A DNA stretch of 64,000 bases from Plasmopara viticola (lineage: Eukaryota; Oomycota; Peronosporomycetes; Peronosporales; Peronosporaceae), in NCBI GenBank assembly GCA_001695595.3, contig MBPM02000037.1, positions 310,001-374,000 on the forward strand, read 5' to 3'. The position numbers were made by a program, and so were the translations under genes. Position 1 is the stretch's first letter. Each line of letters begins with the position of its first letter. Below are positions 10,147 to 19,600 of the stretch, piece by piece. The notes beneath the pieces were generated by a model. It worked only from the letters and a program-made list of their open reading frames with translations. It had not been told where the DNA came from and made no database searches.

Positions 10147-11180
10147 CTGACGTAAATTCAAGCAAGTTGCATTAAATCAATGTCGCGACAAGTATTGCTG
10201 CCAAAAGCTGTACAGCAAATCGTTTGCATACTTTTGCTCCTTACTTTTGCTCTTAATATCGCAGTCGCAAGTACTTAACCAAGTTGCCATGAATTCTAAG
10301 TTACCACTTTAATAAGTATTCAGTAAATACAATTTGACTTCCAAGTCTTTATATTACATTCGCAAGTTTCCACTAGCGCATACACATACAAATTTCATTG
10401 ATTAGTCAATCTCCGTGTTAAAAGATGACGCTTCGATGCCAATGCTCCGGCCATTCGAGTCCCATACTTGCGGCATATTGCCAGCACCCTAGAACACCTT
10501 TGAACATTCATGTTTGCTCTTCTTTGCAATCTTTAAAGATGTCTTTGTCGCTGATGGACGCTCTGTCATTATACAGTTGTAATTGACTCACTGCCGCTGC
10601 TTTATCCAGTCACGTAAAATCATCATGTCATCGTAAGATTTCTGCGTGTCCCAAAGCGAGTGGACGCCATTCAACGACTCAAGAGTTGAAATTCGCTGGA
10701 AGCGATTTGCATGGCGTTTGCATGGACCAGTAAGCTCGCGGTAAATTTTTGTGACTTTATTGATAGCGAACTTTGCTTGAATGCGTTGCTCCAATCGGAC
10801 AAGTGATTCAAACGAAATAATGGCCGTTCCAAGCAAACGACGCCCGTACAGGTGACAAAGATACTGGAAACCATTCGCGCATGAGATAAACTAAACAGAA
10901 CTTAATTTGAATTGACCCGAATAAGACGTAATCAGTGCAGATTGCCCAGCCAATCTACCGGAACTTGTTTTCGACTGGCAACTTAAACATTGTCAAATGG
11001 GCAACATCAGCCAAGCACTGGGCAACCTGGCTTCGTTTAATTCTCCAACGTGCAAGTCTTTGACGCGTGATATGCTGCTAGTAGTTCCTGCTCTGAAATG
11101 TTACTTTAACGCCAGAAGCTCGATTATGATTGATCGGCACTGCCTGATTGTCCGGTAGGAATGATACTCGATTCATAAAT
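10147..11180 (-). repeat. Inverted duplication, inner part of left arm
   Basis: Reverse-complement counterpart of 12133-13145. It includes the 3' half of the doublecortin-like gene and its 3' flank; for example 'aatgtcgcgacaagt' near 10180 matches the inverted sequence near 13100. Similarity stops at about 11180 ('gatactcgatt'), next to a tRNA-like motif. Confidence 0.85.
10404..11180 (-). pseudogene. Truncated copy of the doublecortin-like gene
   Basis: This copy matches exon 3 of the gene at 11387-12924 from about codon 113 of that exon to its stop, in opposite orientation. The conserved block I-Q-A-K-F-A-I-N-K-V-T is intact. The frame is broken: a TGA at 10588-10590 stands where the intact gene has CGA, a deletion removes bases near 10858, and other small indels occur. 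The 5' half and start are absent, so it cannot make the protein. Antisense or hairpin RNA pairing with the intact gene is possible but not shown. Confidence 0.8.
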
Positions 11181-11189
11181 GCTCCAAGG

Positions 11190-11245
11190 AACCGAGTGTA
11201 GCTCAGTTGAAAGAGCGATTTCACGGTAGTGTTCGTAACTGCTCC
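11190..11245 (+). repeat. Possible tRNA-like or SINE fragment
   Basis: TAGCTCAGTTG (11199-11209) is a good tRNA D-arm/A box, followed by GAAAGAGC. The downstream part (gtgttcgtaactgct, 11229-11243) is a poor B box and no cloverleaf forms. It lies directly beside the inner breakpoint of the inverted duplication. Confidence 0.3.
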
Positions 11246-11386
11246 AACCTATTAAAGTAAGCAAAATGTACAGCATGTCACTTTATATAAGAAAATATTT
11301 CATCAGTCGCAAAGAAAGCGCAATTTTTTGCAAGTACTTCTTGTAGTCTAACTTTAGACATTGAAAACAAAGAAAACTAGCCAAAC

Positions 11387-12924
11387 ATGTCTTGGCGCTT
11401 AGTGCCAACAAATGATGAGAGATCGGACGAGGAGGAAAGTTTAGTGAAAAGGATGGAAACTTACACACACGAGTTGAGTCTTTTGTGTGGACGAATGGAG
11501 ACAAGGCAATTTGAAGCCGCGAGCGACGACGATGTTGATGTTGAAGGAGATACACTAAAGTCGTTGCAAGAAATGGTAGGAGAATGCAAAGCATTGTTAG
11601 ACTGTCTTGAAGCTGATGAGGACGAGTACGATTTACGCTTCTAGCCTTGTTGTATACATTGCTAATAGCTCTTGACATCGGCCAGATTGATTGTGAAGGA
11701 ATGTGAATATGCTAAAAAGAAGCAGCAGACTCATCAGGTAGCTCTCATTGTATGCGTGTCTGCGACAATTTAATCATACAATCTTGATGTTTCTAGCTAG
11801 ACGAGCTGAAGCAGTCTTTTTGTCATCAAGCGGGGCTTGCGCATGAGTTTGAGAGATTTGCGGATGAGTTATATGAATTTTTGTCGACGTTTGAAGATAC
11901 TAGTGCCGAAAATGGTTTGCCTTTGAATCTACAGCATAAAGAGAGGAAATACAGCATTATCAACAAGAAAGAGAATAGTAATGGTCGAGCCGACACAATC
12001 GCGGTCAATCCCACTCGCGACGCTGACATGGATGAAACCGATCCATCTTACGAACACAATTCGTTCAACGAGCGAGCCATTAAAGCGATCGCTATGCATG
12101 TCAAAAGGCAGAAACAGCGTGGATGCAAGACAGGCAATCGAGTATCGTTTCTATCGAACAATCAGGCAGTGCCAATCGATCAGAATCGAGCTTCTGGCAT
12201 TAAAGTTACATTTCAAAGCAGGAGCTACCAGCAGCATATCACGCGTCAAAGACTTGCACGTTGGAAAGTTCAACAAAGCCAGGATGCCCAGCGTTTGGCT
12301 GAGGTTGCCCGTTTGACAGGGTCGAAGCCAAGTTTCAGTTGCCTGCCGAAAACGAAATCTGGTAGATTGGCTGGGCAATCTACACAGATTACGTCTTATT
12401 CAAATCAATTTAAATCAAGCTCTGTTCAGTCTATCTCATGCGCGATTGGTTTTCGGTATCTTTGTGCAGTTTACCTGTACGGGCGTCGTTTGCTCGGAAC
12501 GACCTTCATTTCATTTAATTCACTCGTCCAGTTGGAGCAACGCATTCAAGCAAAGTTTGCTATCAATAAAGTCACAAATATCTATCGTGAGCTTACCGGT
12601 CAATGCAAACGCCATGCAAATCGCTTCCAGCGAATTCTTACTCTTGAGTCTTTGAATGACGGCGACACGCTTTGTGTGACGCAGAGCTCCTACGATGACA
12701 TGATGCTTTTATGTGACTGGATAAAGCAGCGGCAGCGAGTCAATTACAACTATCAAGTGAAAGCGCGTCCACCAGCGACAAAGATGTCTTTAAAGATTGC
12801 AAAAAAGAGCAAACAGAAATGTTCAAAGGTGTTTAAGGGTGCTGGCAATATGCCGCAAGTATGGGACTTGAATGGCCGGAGCATTGGCATCGATGCGTCG
12901 TCTTTTATCACGGAGATTGACTAA
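11387..12924 (+). CDS. Three-exon gene, putative doublecortin-like protein
   Basis: I infer exons 11387-11625, 11686-11737 and 11797-12924, giving 472 aa. The introns are 60 bp (GTACG...CCAG) and 59 bp (GTAGC...CTAG), short as in oomycetes. They restore one frame through two otherwise open blocks (phases 2 and 0). The N-terminal ~145 residues are acidic and helix-rich, with heptad-like spacing (coiled coil likely). A basic Arg/Lys/Gln-rich middle follows. About 90 residues near the C-terminal third (G-R-R-L-L-G-T-T-F, later L-E-S-L-N-D-G-D) resemble a doublecortin beta-grasp fold, a microtubule-binding module. That assignment is tentative. Exon 3 enters the right arm of the inverted duplication; a broken copy lies at 10404-11180. 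Confidence 0.6.
11626..11685 (+). other. Intron 1 of the doublecortin-like gene (inferred)
   Basis: 60 bp, donor GTACGA, acceptor GGCCAG, with a branch-like CTAAT at about 11662. It removes an in-frame TAG at 11642 and joins codon ga|a. Confidence 0.65.
11738..11796 (+). other. Intron 2 of the doublecortin-like gene (inferred)
   Basis: 59 bp, donor GTAGCT, acceptor TTCTAG, phase 0 between CAG and CTA. Both sides are open and similar in composition (charged, helix-forming). Confidence 0.65.
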
Positions 12925-13488
12925 TTAATGAAATTTGTATGTGTATGCGCTAGTGAAAACTTGCGGATGTAAAGACTTGGAAGTCAAATTGTGATTACGG
13001 AGTACCTATACAAGCAGTGACTTAGTTTCATTACAACTTGGTATTGGGAGCAAAAGTAAAGAGCAAACGATGTACTGGAAAACTTTTGGCAGCAGCAAGT
13101 GTCGCGACATCGATACAATGCAACTCAGGTTTTCGTTGGGTTTGCGTTAGAAAATTCCAATAGCCACGTTCTGCGGTGTCAAATTATGACAAGACGAGAC
13201 CGACTCTGATAGTATGATAGTAGGTGGACTTTTATGAGTGCTAGAAGTCCATGATTTGACAGAGATAGCTTTTGTTTTTCTTTGGCATCCCTCGGATTGA
13301 TTGTTGCCTGAAGTGATAACATCAACATTGCATACGCGAAGAAAACCGCACAAAGTACTTAGAACATTCCCAATATCGTCAATAATGGTTTGAATTAAAA
13401 AATGATTAAGTCTTTTTTAGATGTTTGCTAGGTAGTTGCCACAATTTTTCGCCATCAAATTACCAATCACGGTTGCGGCCGTACCCTC
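12133..13488 (+). repeat. Inverted duplication, right arm (uninterrupted)
   Basis: Counterpart of 5257-5503 plus 10147-11180. The arm lacks the Copia insertion. At 13146-13150 it holds a single GTTAG, the unduplicated target. This shows the inverted duplication came first and the Copia insertion later. The ~950-bp spacer (11181-12132) holds the unique 5' half of the doublecortin-like gene. Confidence 0.85.
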
Positions 13489-13744
13489 CACGGTACCCTC
13501 CACGACCACCACGGTAGCCGCCATACCCCCCACGGTTGCCTCCATACCCTCCACGGTCGCCGCGATACTCTCCACGGTTGTCGCCGTAGCGCTCCTGATC
13601 GTCTGCCACTTCAGCTCCGCCGTTGGCCTTAGTAGGCTCACCCTCAGCTTGGACATTTTCGGCTTCTTGAATTGCGGGCTCTCCAGCAGTAGTAAGAGCA
13701 GCAACGTAACAAAACACAGCAATGATCGCGAGAGAAGTCTTCAT
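13460..13744 (-). CDS. Glycine-rich secreted protein
   Basis: A 94-aa protein. Residues 1-20 are a signal peptide (K2, hydrophobic core L-A-I-I-A-V-F-C-Y-V-A-A-L, then T-T-A-G). An acidic 30-residue segment follows, then a tail of repeated R-G-G-Y-G-G / R-G-E-Y units (about 53-90) ending N-R-D-W. Gly/Tyr/Arg-rich secreted peptides occur as structural or matrix proteins and, in some systems, antimicrobial-like peptides; the role here is unknown. The ATG is 60 nt after an Inr on the minus strand. The final codons and 3' flank lie in the inverted duplication; the other copy (5257-5503) keeps only the last eight or so codons. Confidence 0.8.
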   Translation of the reverse strand: MKTSLAIIAVFCYVAALTTAGEPAIQEAENVQAEGEPTKANGGAEVADDQERYGDNRGEYRGDRGGYGGNRGGYGGYRGGRGGYRGGYGRNRDW

Positions 13745-13803
13745 CTTTGCACTTGATTGAAAAAGTATTTGTGTAAAGCGGCAGCCGTCCGATTGACATT
13801 GAT

Positions 13804-13810
13804 AGAATGA
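13804..13810 (-). promoter_or_regulatory. Oomycete-type initiator of the glycine-rich gene
   Basis: TCATTCT on the minus strand followed by ATCAAT, close to the extended Inr core described in Phytophthora. It lies 60 nt upstream of the ATG at 13744. Confidence 0.55.
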
Positions 13811-13897
13811 TGAAATTGGTCTTTTTCGAGAAAAAGTAAAGAAATTAAGAGAGCAGCTACATCACTGCAATTTCCACGAAGTGTCCACAGGACAACG

Positions 13898-14128
13898 ATG
13901 TTGCCGTTATTGTTGCTTGTTCTCTTTCCCGATCACGTCATAAAGGCTTTCTGTGCAAACGTCGCTGCCGTTGCCTTTGACCATGATCAAGACCGACAAT
14001 GGTCTCGAGCATCACTGCGTAGGCCACCTCGTAGGATTCTTTATAAAGGCCACCGCAGAGAACCGACAAGTACATCCCTCATTGGTGTGAATCGTTATTA
14101 CCGTAGATCTATGTCGTGTAGTATGTAG
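13898..14128 (+). CDS. Possible small secreted protein, hypothetical
   Basis: A 76-codon ATG frame starting M-L-P-L-L-L-L-V-L-F-P, a plausible but short signal-peptide core, followed by an Arg-rich segment (R-R-P-P-R-R-I-L, about 41-48). No domain or paralogue is recognised and no Inr is evident at a normal distance. The intergenic position between two repeats argues for caution; it may be chance. Confidence 0.25.
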   Translation: MLPLLLLVLFPDHVIKAFCANVAAVAFDHDQDRQWSRASLRRPPRRILYKGHRREPTSTSLIGVNRYYRRSMSCSM

Positions 14129-14859
14129 TATTATTGTGGACCATCGAGGTAAACGGCTTCGGCACTCCATCAGAATTAATAATCGCTTAAATAGCATGCG
14201 TGCGAGGTTAGCACGTTTTGGCAATAGATAGAACAGTGAATTAGTTTATAAAAAGCTCCAGCTAAAATTACATCTTGATTAGACCGCCAATTGGGTTAAT
14301 TTTGATGCATCGAGTGCAGAAACATGTAGAATATTTTAGAGATCACCTGGAGGAAATATATAGCTATATATGTCATCATTAAATCTTCTTCAAAAATTTA
14401 TATTTTCTTATGAGTTTTATTTCAGCATAGAAGTTTTGTGAACCAACTAGAGCACCCTTCCCGTTCGCCTTGCTCATTGAATCGATTGGAGTTTTTTAGA
14501 AGGTAAAAGTTCTGTAAGAGTATGAGCGTAACAACATAAATAAGAGGTTGTAAGCTCGAGCGGCCGGTGTTCACTAAACAGCAAAGAAATAGACAGCTTC
14601 AAGTGCTCGCTCTCAGTCTAGACGACAAGCTTCTGCAAAGACTAGTATAATCGTAAGCTATGTGGCAAACCAATGAGCGCCACTATTGAGTAATCCCACC
14701 GACTCTCCGCGGATGCTTTCCACTAAATATTCAATGACGCAAACACGTCATTGAGTTTCCGGGATGTTTGTGCAGACAATAACTGCTAACATCGTCACCT
14801 TAATTTGAGTCATTGATTGGGTGTTGAGCGATGTATTTGAAGCAAGGATACACAACATA
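14129..14859. other. Intergenic, no gene seen
   Basis: AT-rich sequence between the small open frame and a Gypsy LTR remnant. No conserved frame, promoter or repeat was recognised. Confidence 0.5.
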
Positions 14860-16140
14860 TGCAACACAGTCGCGAATGAAGATTATTAAATGTCGGTCAT
14901 CAGACGAGGCTTTGCGGGCGAGTTGAGCGAAGTCGGTGAATCTGACTGGTGGCCCTCAGACATCTAATGCTAGCAGCCTAAAGGCTATTATTATGCTTTG
15001 CTCCATCAAGCCAAAATGGTTTCTTGACACCCAATGAATACAGAACTTTTTCGTCCTGAAACTACAGAATCGTCTATTCCTACGGATAGTTCTATGCATA
15101 TGTATTTTCGGAAAATTCAATCATATTGCGTAATAGTCGTTACCGGCAAGACTGCCGGTGTCAACGGTTACGTCACATGACCTTTCTTAAAAAAGGTGCG
15201 TTTCTCAAAGGATAGGGCTCCTCTCAAAGATTCCCTAAAGAGGTCGATAAGTCCGGAAATCTGCTTTAGTTCATCCATGAGTTTTCAAGCAGCTTTCTTC
15301 TTAGTTTTACCAAGTCACTAAACTCTTGTACTGTATGTTCTATCAATTTTAATTTTCTTTTTGTCTTTTGGATTAATTAAACAAAAAGATAATCTAGAAA
15401 AATTAACTGTTTCCCTTGTAGTTACGGTGAGTGCCGAGAACAATCGTTTCAAAATCAGTGCATCTGCCACGTCCGTGACTTGAAACTCGTCAAAGCATGT
15501 CTGACGGCTTTAACGAGTTTTTCTCGAATTCATCGACCAACATGACTCTTTGTTGACGCTCGATGTCCTTGCGCTACGGCTACAGCAGTGAAGTGTGAAA
15601 CACTCGATGTACGTTTAATCTCTTCGACAATCCCAACTCATCGGACTCTTTAAAAACCAATGTATCTTGGCGCGAGTTACTTTGATTAAGCAAATTTTAT
15701 GTGACGGACATGGAAGTCTTACTGTCCGAAAGCACCATATTGCCTCTTGTCTAATTTTGTCATTGCAGTACTTCATGCACTCTTGTGCTTCGCCCATCCG
15801 GTCCTGTGTGACCTCGCTTAACGTTTCTTGACGTTGCAGGAACTCTTGTGCTGATTTTTCCGATTGTTAGAATTCTTGATTTCATGCCACACCATCCGGC
15901 TAAAAGGGAATAGATCCTGGATTCGCTTCGAACGTTGACATTCAATGTACGCGTCAATTATAGTCTAATGCAGAAAGTCATCTTTATAATTCTGAAATGG
16001 GTTGACGACACATCGGAGAAATTCACGAATAAAACACTTTTTTTTTCTTTCGTCCATCCGTTTGCGGCCTAAAAGCCAAAGCCAAAGTTTGTTGCGTTCC
16101 CGCAGCAGACAAGATTGCTTGCCCTAATCTCGATGTAAAC
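14860..16140 (-). mobile_element. Truncated chromodomain Gypsy remnant
   Basis: An LTR-like block at 14860-15177 (begins TGCAACACAG, ends CGTCACA) matches the LTRs at 22848 and 25797, with internal loss. It is followed by a minus-strand internal part matching the element at 22848-26185. That part includes the chromodomain tail (L-K-Q-I-S-G-L-I-D-L-F, about 15235-15330), the integrase C-terminal region and part of the integrase core to about 16140. Frames are heavily broken. Only the 3' end of the original element remains. Confidence 0.75.
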
Positions 16141-16527
16141 TTAATGGCTTGGTCGGACACAATTAACCATCAAAGTAAATAAAACAGCGTGCACTTAAGC
16201 TAATCAAGCTTAATTTCCTAAGTGGTGCTCCATCACAGTCAGACAAAGAGTCGCGATGGGACCACCGGTGTCCTGCCTTGCAAAGGCACACCATATTGCC
16301 TGATCTCATCGTGCGGAGGGAGCACTCCTAGCATAAGTCTAAGGTTTTAAGCTTAATTTAGTTCATACAACCAATAGTAAGAGAGAATCACACCTCTCTT
16401 ATTCTATGCCTCGTTCGATTAAGTTATTGCTGCTCCAGTACGTTTTTATATGCGTACATTGAAGTTGATATGTTGGCGTTGCTGTTCGACAATACCAAAG
16501 GGCAAATGAACCTCTTTGCGCATCATC
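16141..16527. other. Upstream region of ABC transporter 1
   Basis: No gene seen. It links the Gypsy remnant to the transporter promoter. Confidence 0.5.
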
Positions 16528-16534
16528 TCATTCT
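16528..16534 (+). promoter_or_regulatory. Oomycete-type initiator of ABC transporter 1
   Basis: CTCATTCTTCAT (Inr TCATTCT) is close to the extended oomycete Inr core and lies 75 nt before the ATG at 16603. Confidence 0.6.
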
Positions 16535-16602
16535 TCATACGACAACATTATTGACCCTACCGTCAAAGTCTTTGACCAACAAAACTATCGACAGCATCGT
16601 TG

Positions 16603-19600
16603 ATGGCACCACCTTCACTTCATCAGGAGGACTTTCAATCCGATCCCGCTTCGCAGAATGCGTATGTTCAGATAATAACCCCGCGTGACAATGCGGAGAA
16701 CGAGGCTTCAGTGAAGGACTCTGACCAAAAGGCGTCCGTTATTACAGAGCCTACGGACGGTAGAAAGACCACGCTAGAGGGACCAGCGATTGCGTTGAAG
16801 GAACTATACCGGTATGGGACCACCAAAGACAAGGTGCTATTAATCGTGGGAATCTTGTTTGCCGGCGTTAATGGCGCTCTTTTTCCGTGTATGGCTCTGA
16901 TATTTGGTGACGCTATCAGCGCATTTGCCCAAGCTGACGGGAGCGTTGATATGAATGCCGTTGAAATTGCGGCTCTAAAGTACCTCTATATTGCTATAGC
17001 TCTCTTCATAACGGACTATGTCGCTTACGTCGTCTTTGAAATTTCGTCTGAAAAACAGATGAAAGCTCTGCGTGACGCTGCTTTTCAGCATATGCTCCAT
17101 ATGAATATTAGTTGGTACGATAGTAGTGATCCATTCACCCTATCCAGTCGTCTTACAGGGGATACTGTCAAGATCAAAGATGGAATGGGCAACAAATTGG
17201 GCGAATCCGTCAAGTATACTTGTCAATTTATCACTGGCTACGTCATTGGCTTTGTACGAGAATGGGAAACGAGTTTTGTCATGGCGTGTATCATGCCCTT
17301 TATGGTCGCATCACTTAGTGTCTTGATGACAAGTCTTCGAAAACGAGCAGTGCACTCACAACAAATGTACGCAGAAGCAGGGGCTGTAGCGGAAGAGACA
17401 TTGAGTTCTATACGTTCCGTTTCGTCGCTCAATGGCGAAAAATTGGCGATTGATAAGTACAATGAACATGCTGCCAAAGCAGAGGAGACAAACATTCAAA
17501 TGGCCAAGTTCGGGTCTTGTGTCTTTGGTCTGTTCATGTGTAGCATCTGGCTCATGTATGCCGCTGGACTGTGGTATGGTGGGCACAAGGTGGCACAAGA
17601 CGAAGCGACTCCAAGTGAAGTTTTCGAGGCTTTTTTTGGAATTTTATTGGGAACAGTCTCGTTAGGTCAAATCACGCCCAACATCTCGGCAGTAGCTGAA
17701 GCAAAGGGAGCAGCGGCACAGATCTATCGAATACTAGACACCCCTTCTACTATTGATGCATCAAAAGAGGATGAAGGAGAACAACCGCCGTCGTGTCTTG
17801 GACAGATTCAAGCGATTGGCGTATACTTCACATACCCAAGTCGACCAGATGTCCAGGTTTTGAACAATTTCAACATCACTATTGAACCAGGCCAGACTGT
17901 CGCCTTTGTTGGTGCAAGTGGAGGAGGCAAAAGTACCTTAATTTCATTGCTTGAGCGGTTCTACGACCCTCATCAAGGGACGATCCTACTCGATGGTCGT
18001 AATATCAATACATTGAATGTGAAGTGGCTCCGTTCACAGATCGGTCTGGTGTCACAAGAGCCTGTTCTGTTTGCCACGACGATCTTTGAAAACATTGCAG
18101 CAGGTGGAAACGGAATCACTCGTGACCAGGTTGTGGCTGCTGCTAAGCTGGCAAATGCTCACACTTTTATCATGTCTTTACCCGAGCAATACAATACGCT
18201 AGTGGGTGAGAAAGGAGTGTCAATGTCGGGTGGTCAAAAGCAGCGGGTGGCGATTGCGCGTGCGATTGTGCGTGAGCCCAAGATTCTGGCTTTGGACGAA
18301 GCGACGAGTGCTCTTGATGCTGAGAGCGAGCGCATAGTACAAGCAGCGTTAAACGATTTGATGAAGAAGACGCGGATGACGACACTAGTAATTGCTCATC
18401 GGCTGAGTACCGTTCGCATGGCTGACATGATTGTGGTTGTGGATGCTGGTCACGTAGTCGAGGAAGGAACTCACGATCAATTAGTTGCGATAGATGGTGG
18501 AATTTACAACAACTTGTACACACTTCAGGAAGAAACGGCTCAAGAAGAGGCGGAAATAGCTCAAATTGCATTGACTGATGCTGAAAGTGAAAACGCGCAG
18601 TCGCAAACCTTACGACAGCGCAGTCATCGGTCGATTGACAGTCAGCACTTGGAAGACAACGTGGTGTGTTTGAACGAAGAGGAAGGGGAACAGAGGACAT
18701 TTACATTGTTTGATGCCATGGCGTTTTCTCGTCCTGAAAGACCTGCTTTTGTAGTCGGGATCGTTGCTGCGGCAGTCATGGGTTGTGGGCTACCAGGATC
18801 TGCTGTACTCATAAGTGAGCTAATTGCCACAATGACAACAAATTACACGTTATACAAGGATTTAAACGTCCAATCTGCTCTCGATAATCTCAAGCATGAT
18901 GTGATGGTGTACGGGCTGTGCTATATTGGCGGATCTCTTGTCATGTTCCTTGCTGCAGCTACTCAAAACTACTGCTTTAAATTGATGGCTGAGAAACTCA
19001 CGTCTCGACTGCGCAATATCCACTTTAGCGCACTTTGCCGACAGAACATTGGATTTTTTGATGAAAAGAAGAATTCAACGGGAGCTTTAACGGCGAATTT
19101 GTCTACGAATGCGACAAAAGTCGCTTTGATTTCAGGTGACTCGCAAGGCCGCATTGTCCAGTCAATCTTTACCTTTGTAGCAGCTTTGGTGATTTCGTTC
19201 ACGACTGGAAGTTGGTTGTTGACACTTGTGATGCTGGCTGTGTTTCCCTTTTTAATTGCAAGTCAAGTAATTCGTATGCGCCAATTGAAGTCGTCGGATA
19301 AATTATCTGATGAACTTTCGGATGTCGGAGCCCACGCTTCCGAGGCGTTAAGCAACATCCGAACAGTTGCCTCGCTTGGTCTGGAAAAAGCTCTTTGCCA
19401 CAATTTTTCAGCCTTGCTGAAAGAACCTTTAGCAAGTGGACATCGTAAAGCTCAACTTAACGGTCTTGCGCTTGGTTTTAGCTCGTTTTTTCTCTTTGCT
19501 ACGTATTCCCTCGTGTTTTGGTATGGTGGCAAGTTAGTTAATGATCGTGACATAACCTTCAAAGAGCTTATGAGAACGCTTATGGCCATTATGATGTCGG

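Noticed and set aside
11190..11260. Functional tRNA gene
   Set aside because: The D-arm motif is good, but no acceptor stem, anticodon arm or T-arm pairs correctly; kept only as a possible SINE fragment.
12424..12469. Third intron in the doublecortin-like gene (GTTCAG...GTGCAG)
   Set aside because: Its 46-bp length would shift the frame away from the segment conserved in the inverted copy; the unspliced frame is open.
13436..13756. Plus-strand frame rich in Thr/Val/Pro
   Set aside because: Antisense shadow of the glycine-rich repeat gene, which has a signal peptide and promoter motif.
18170..18700. 176-codon minus-strand frame inside ABC transporter 1
   Set aside because: Antisense shadow of NBD1, a region conserved for the sense protein.
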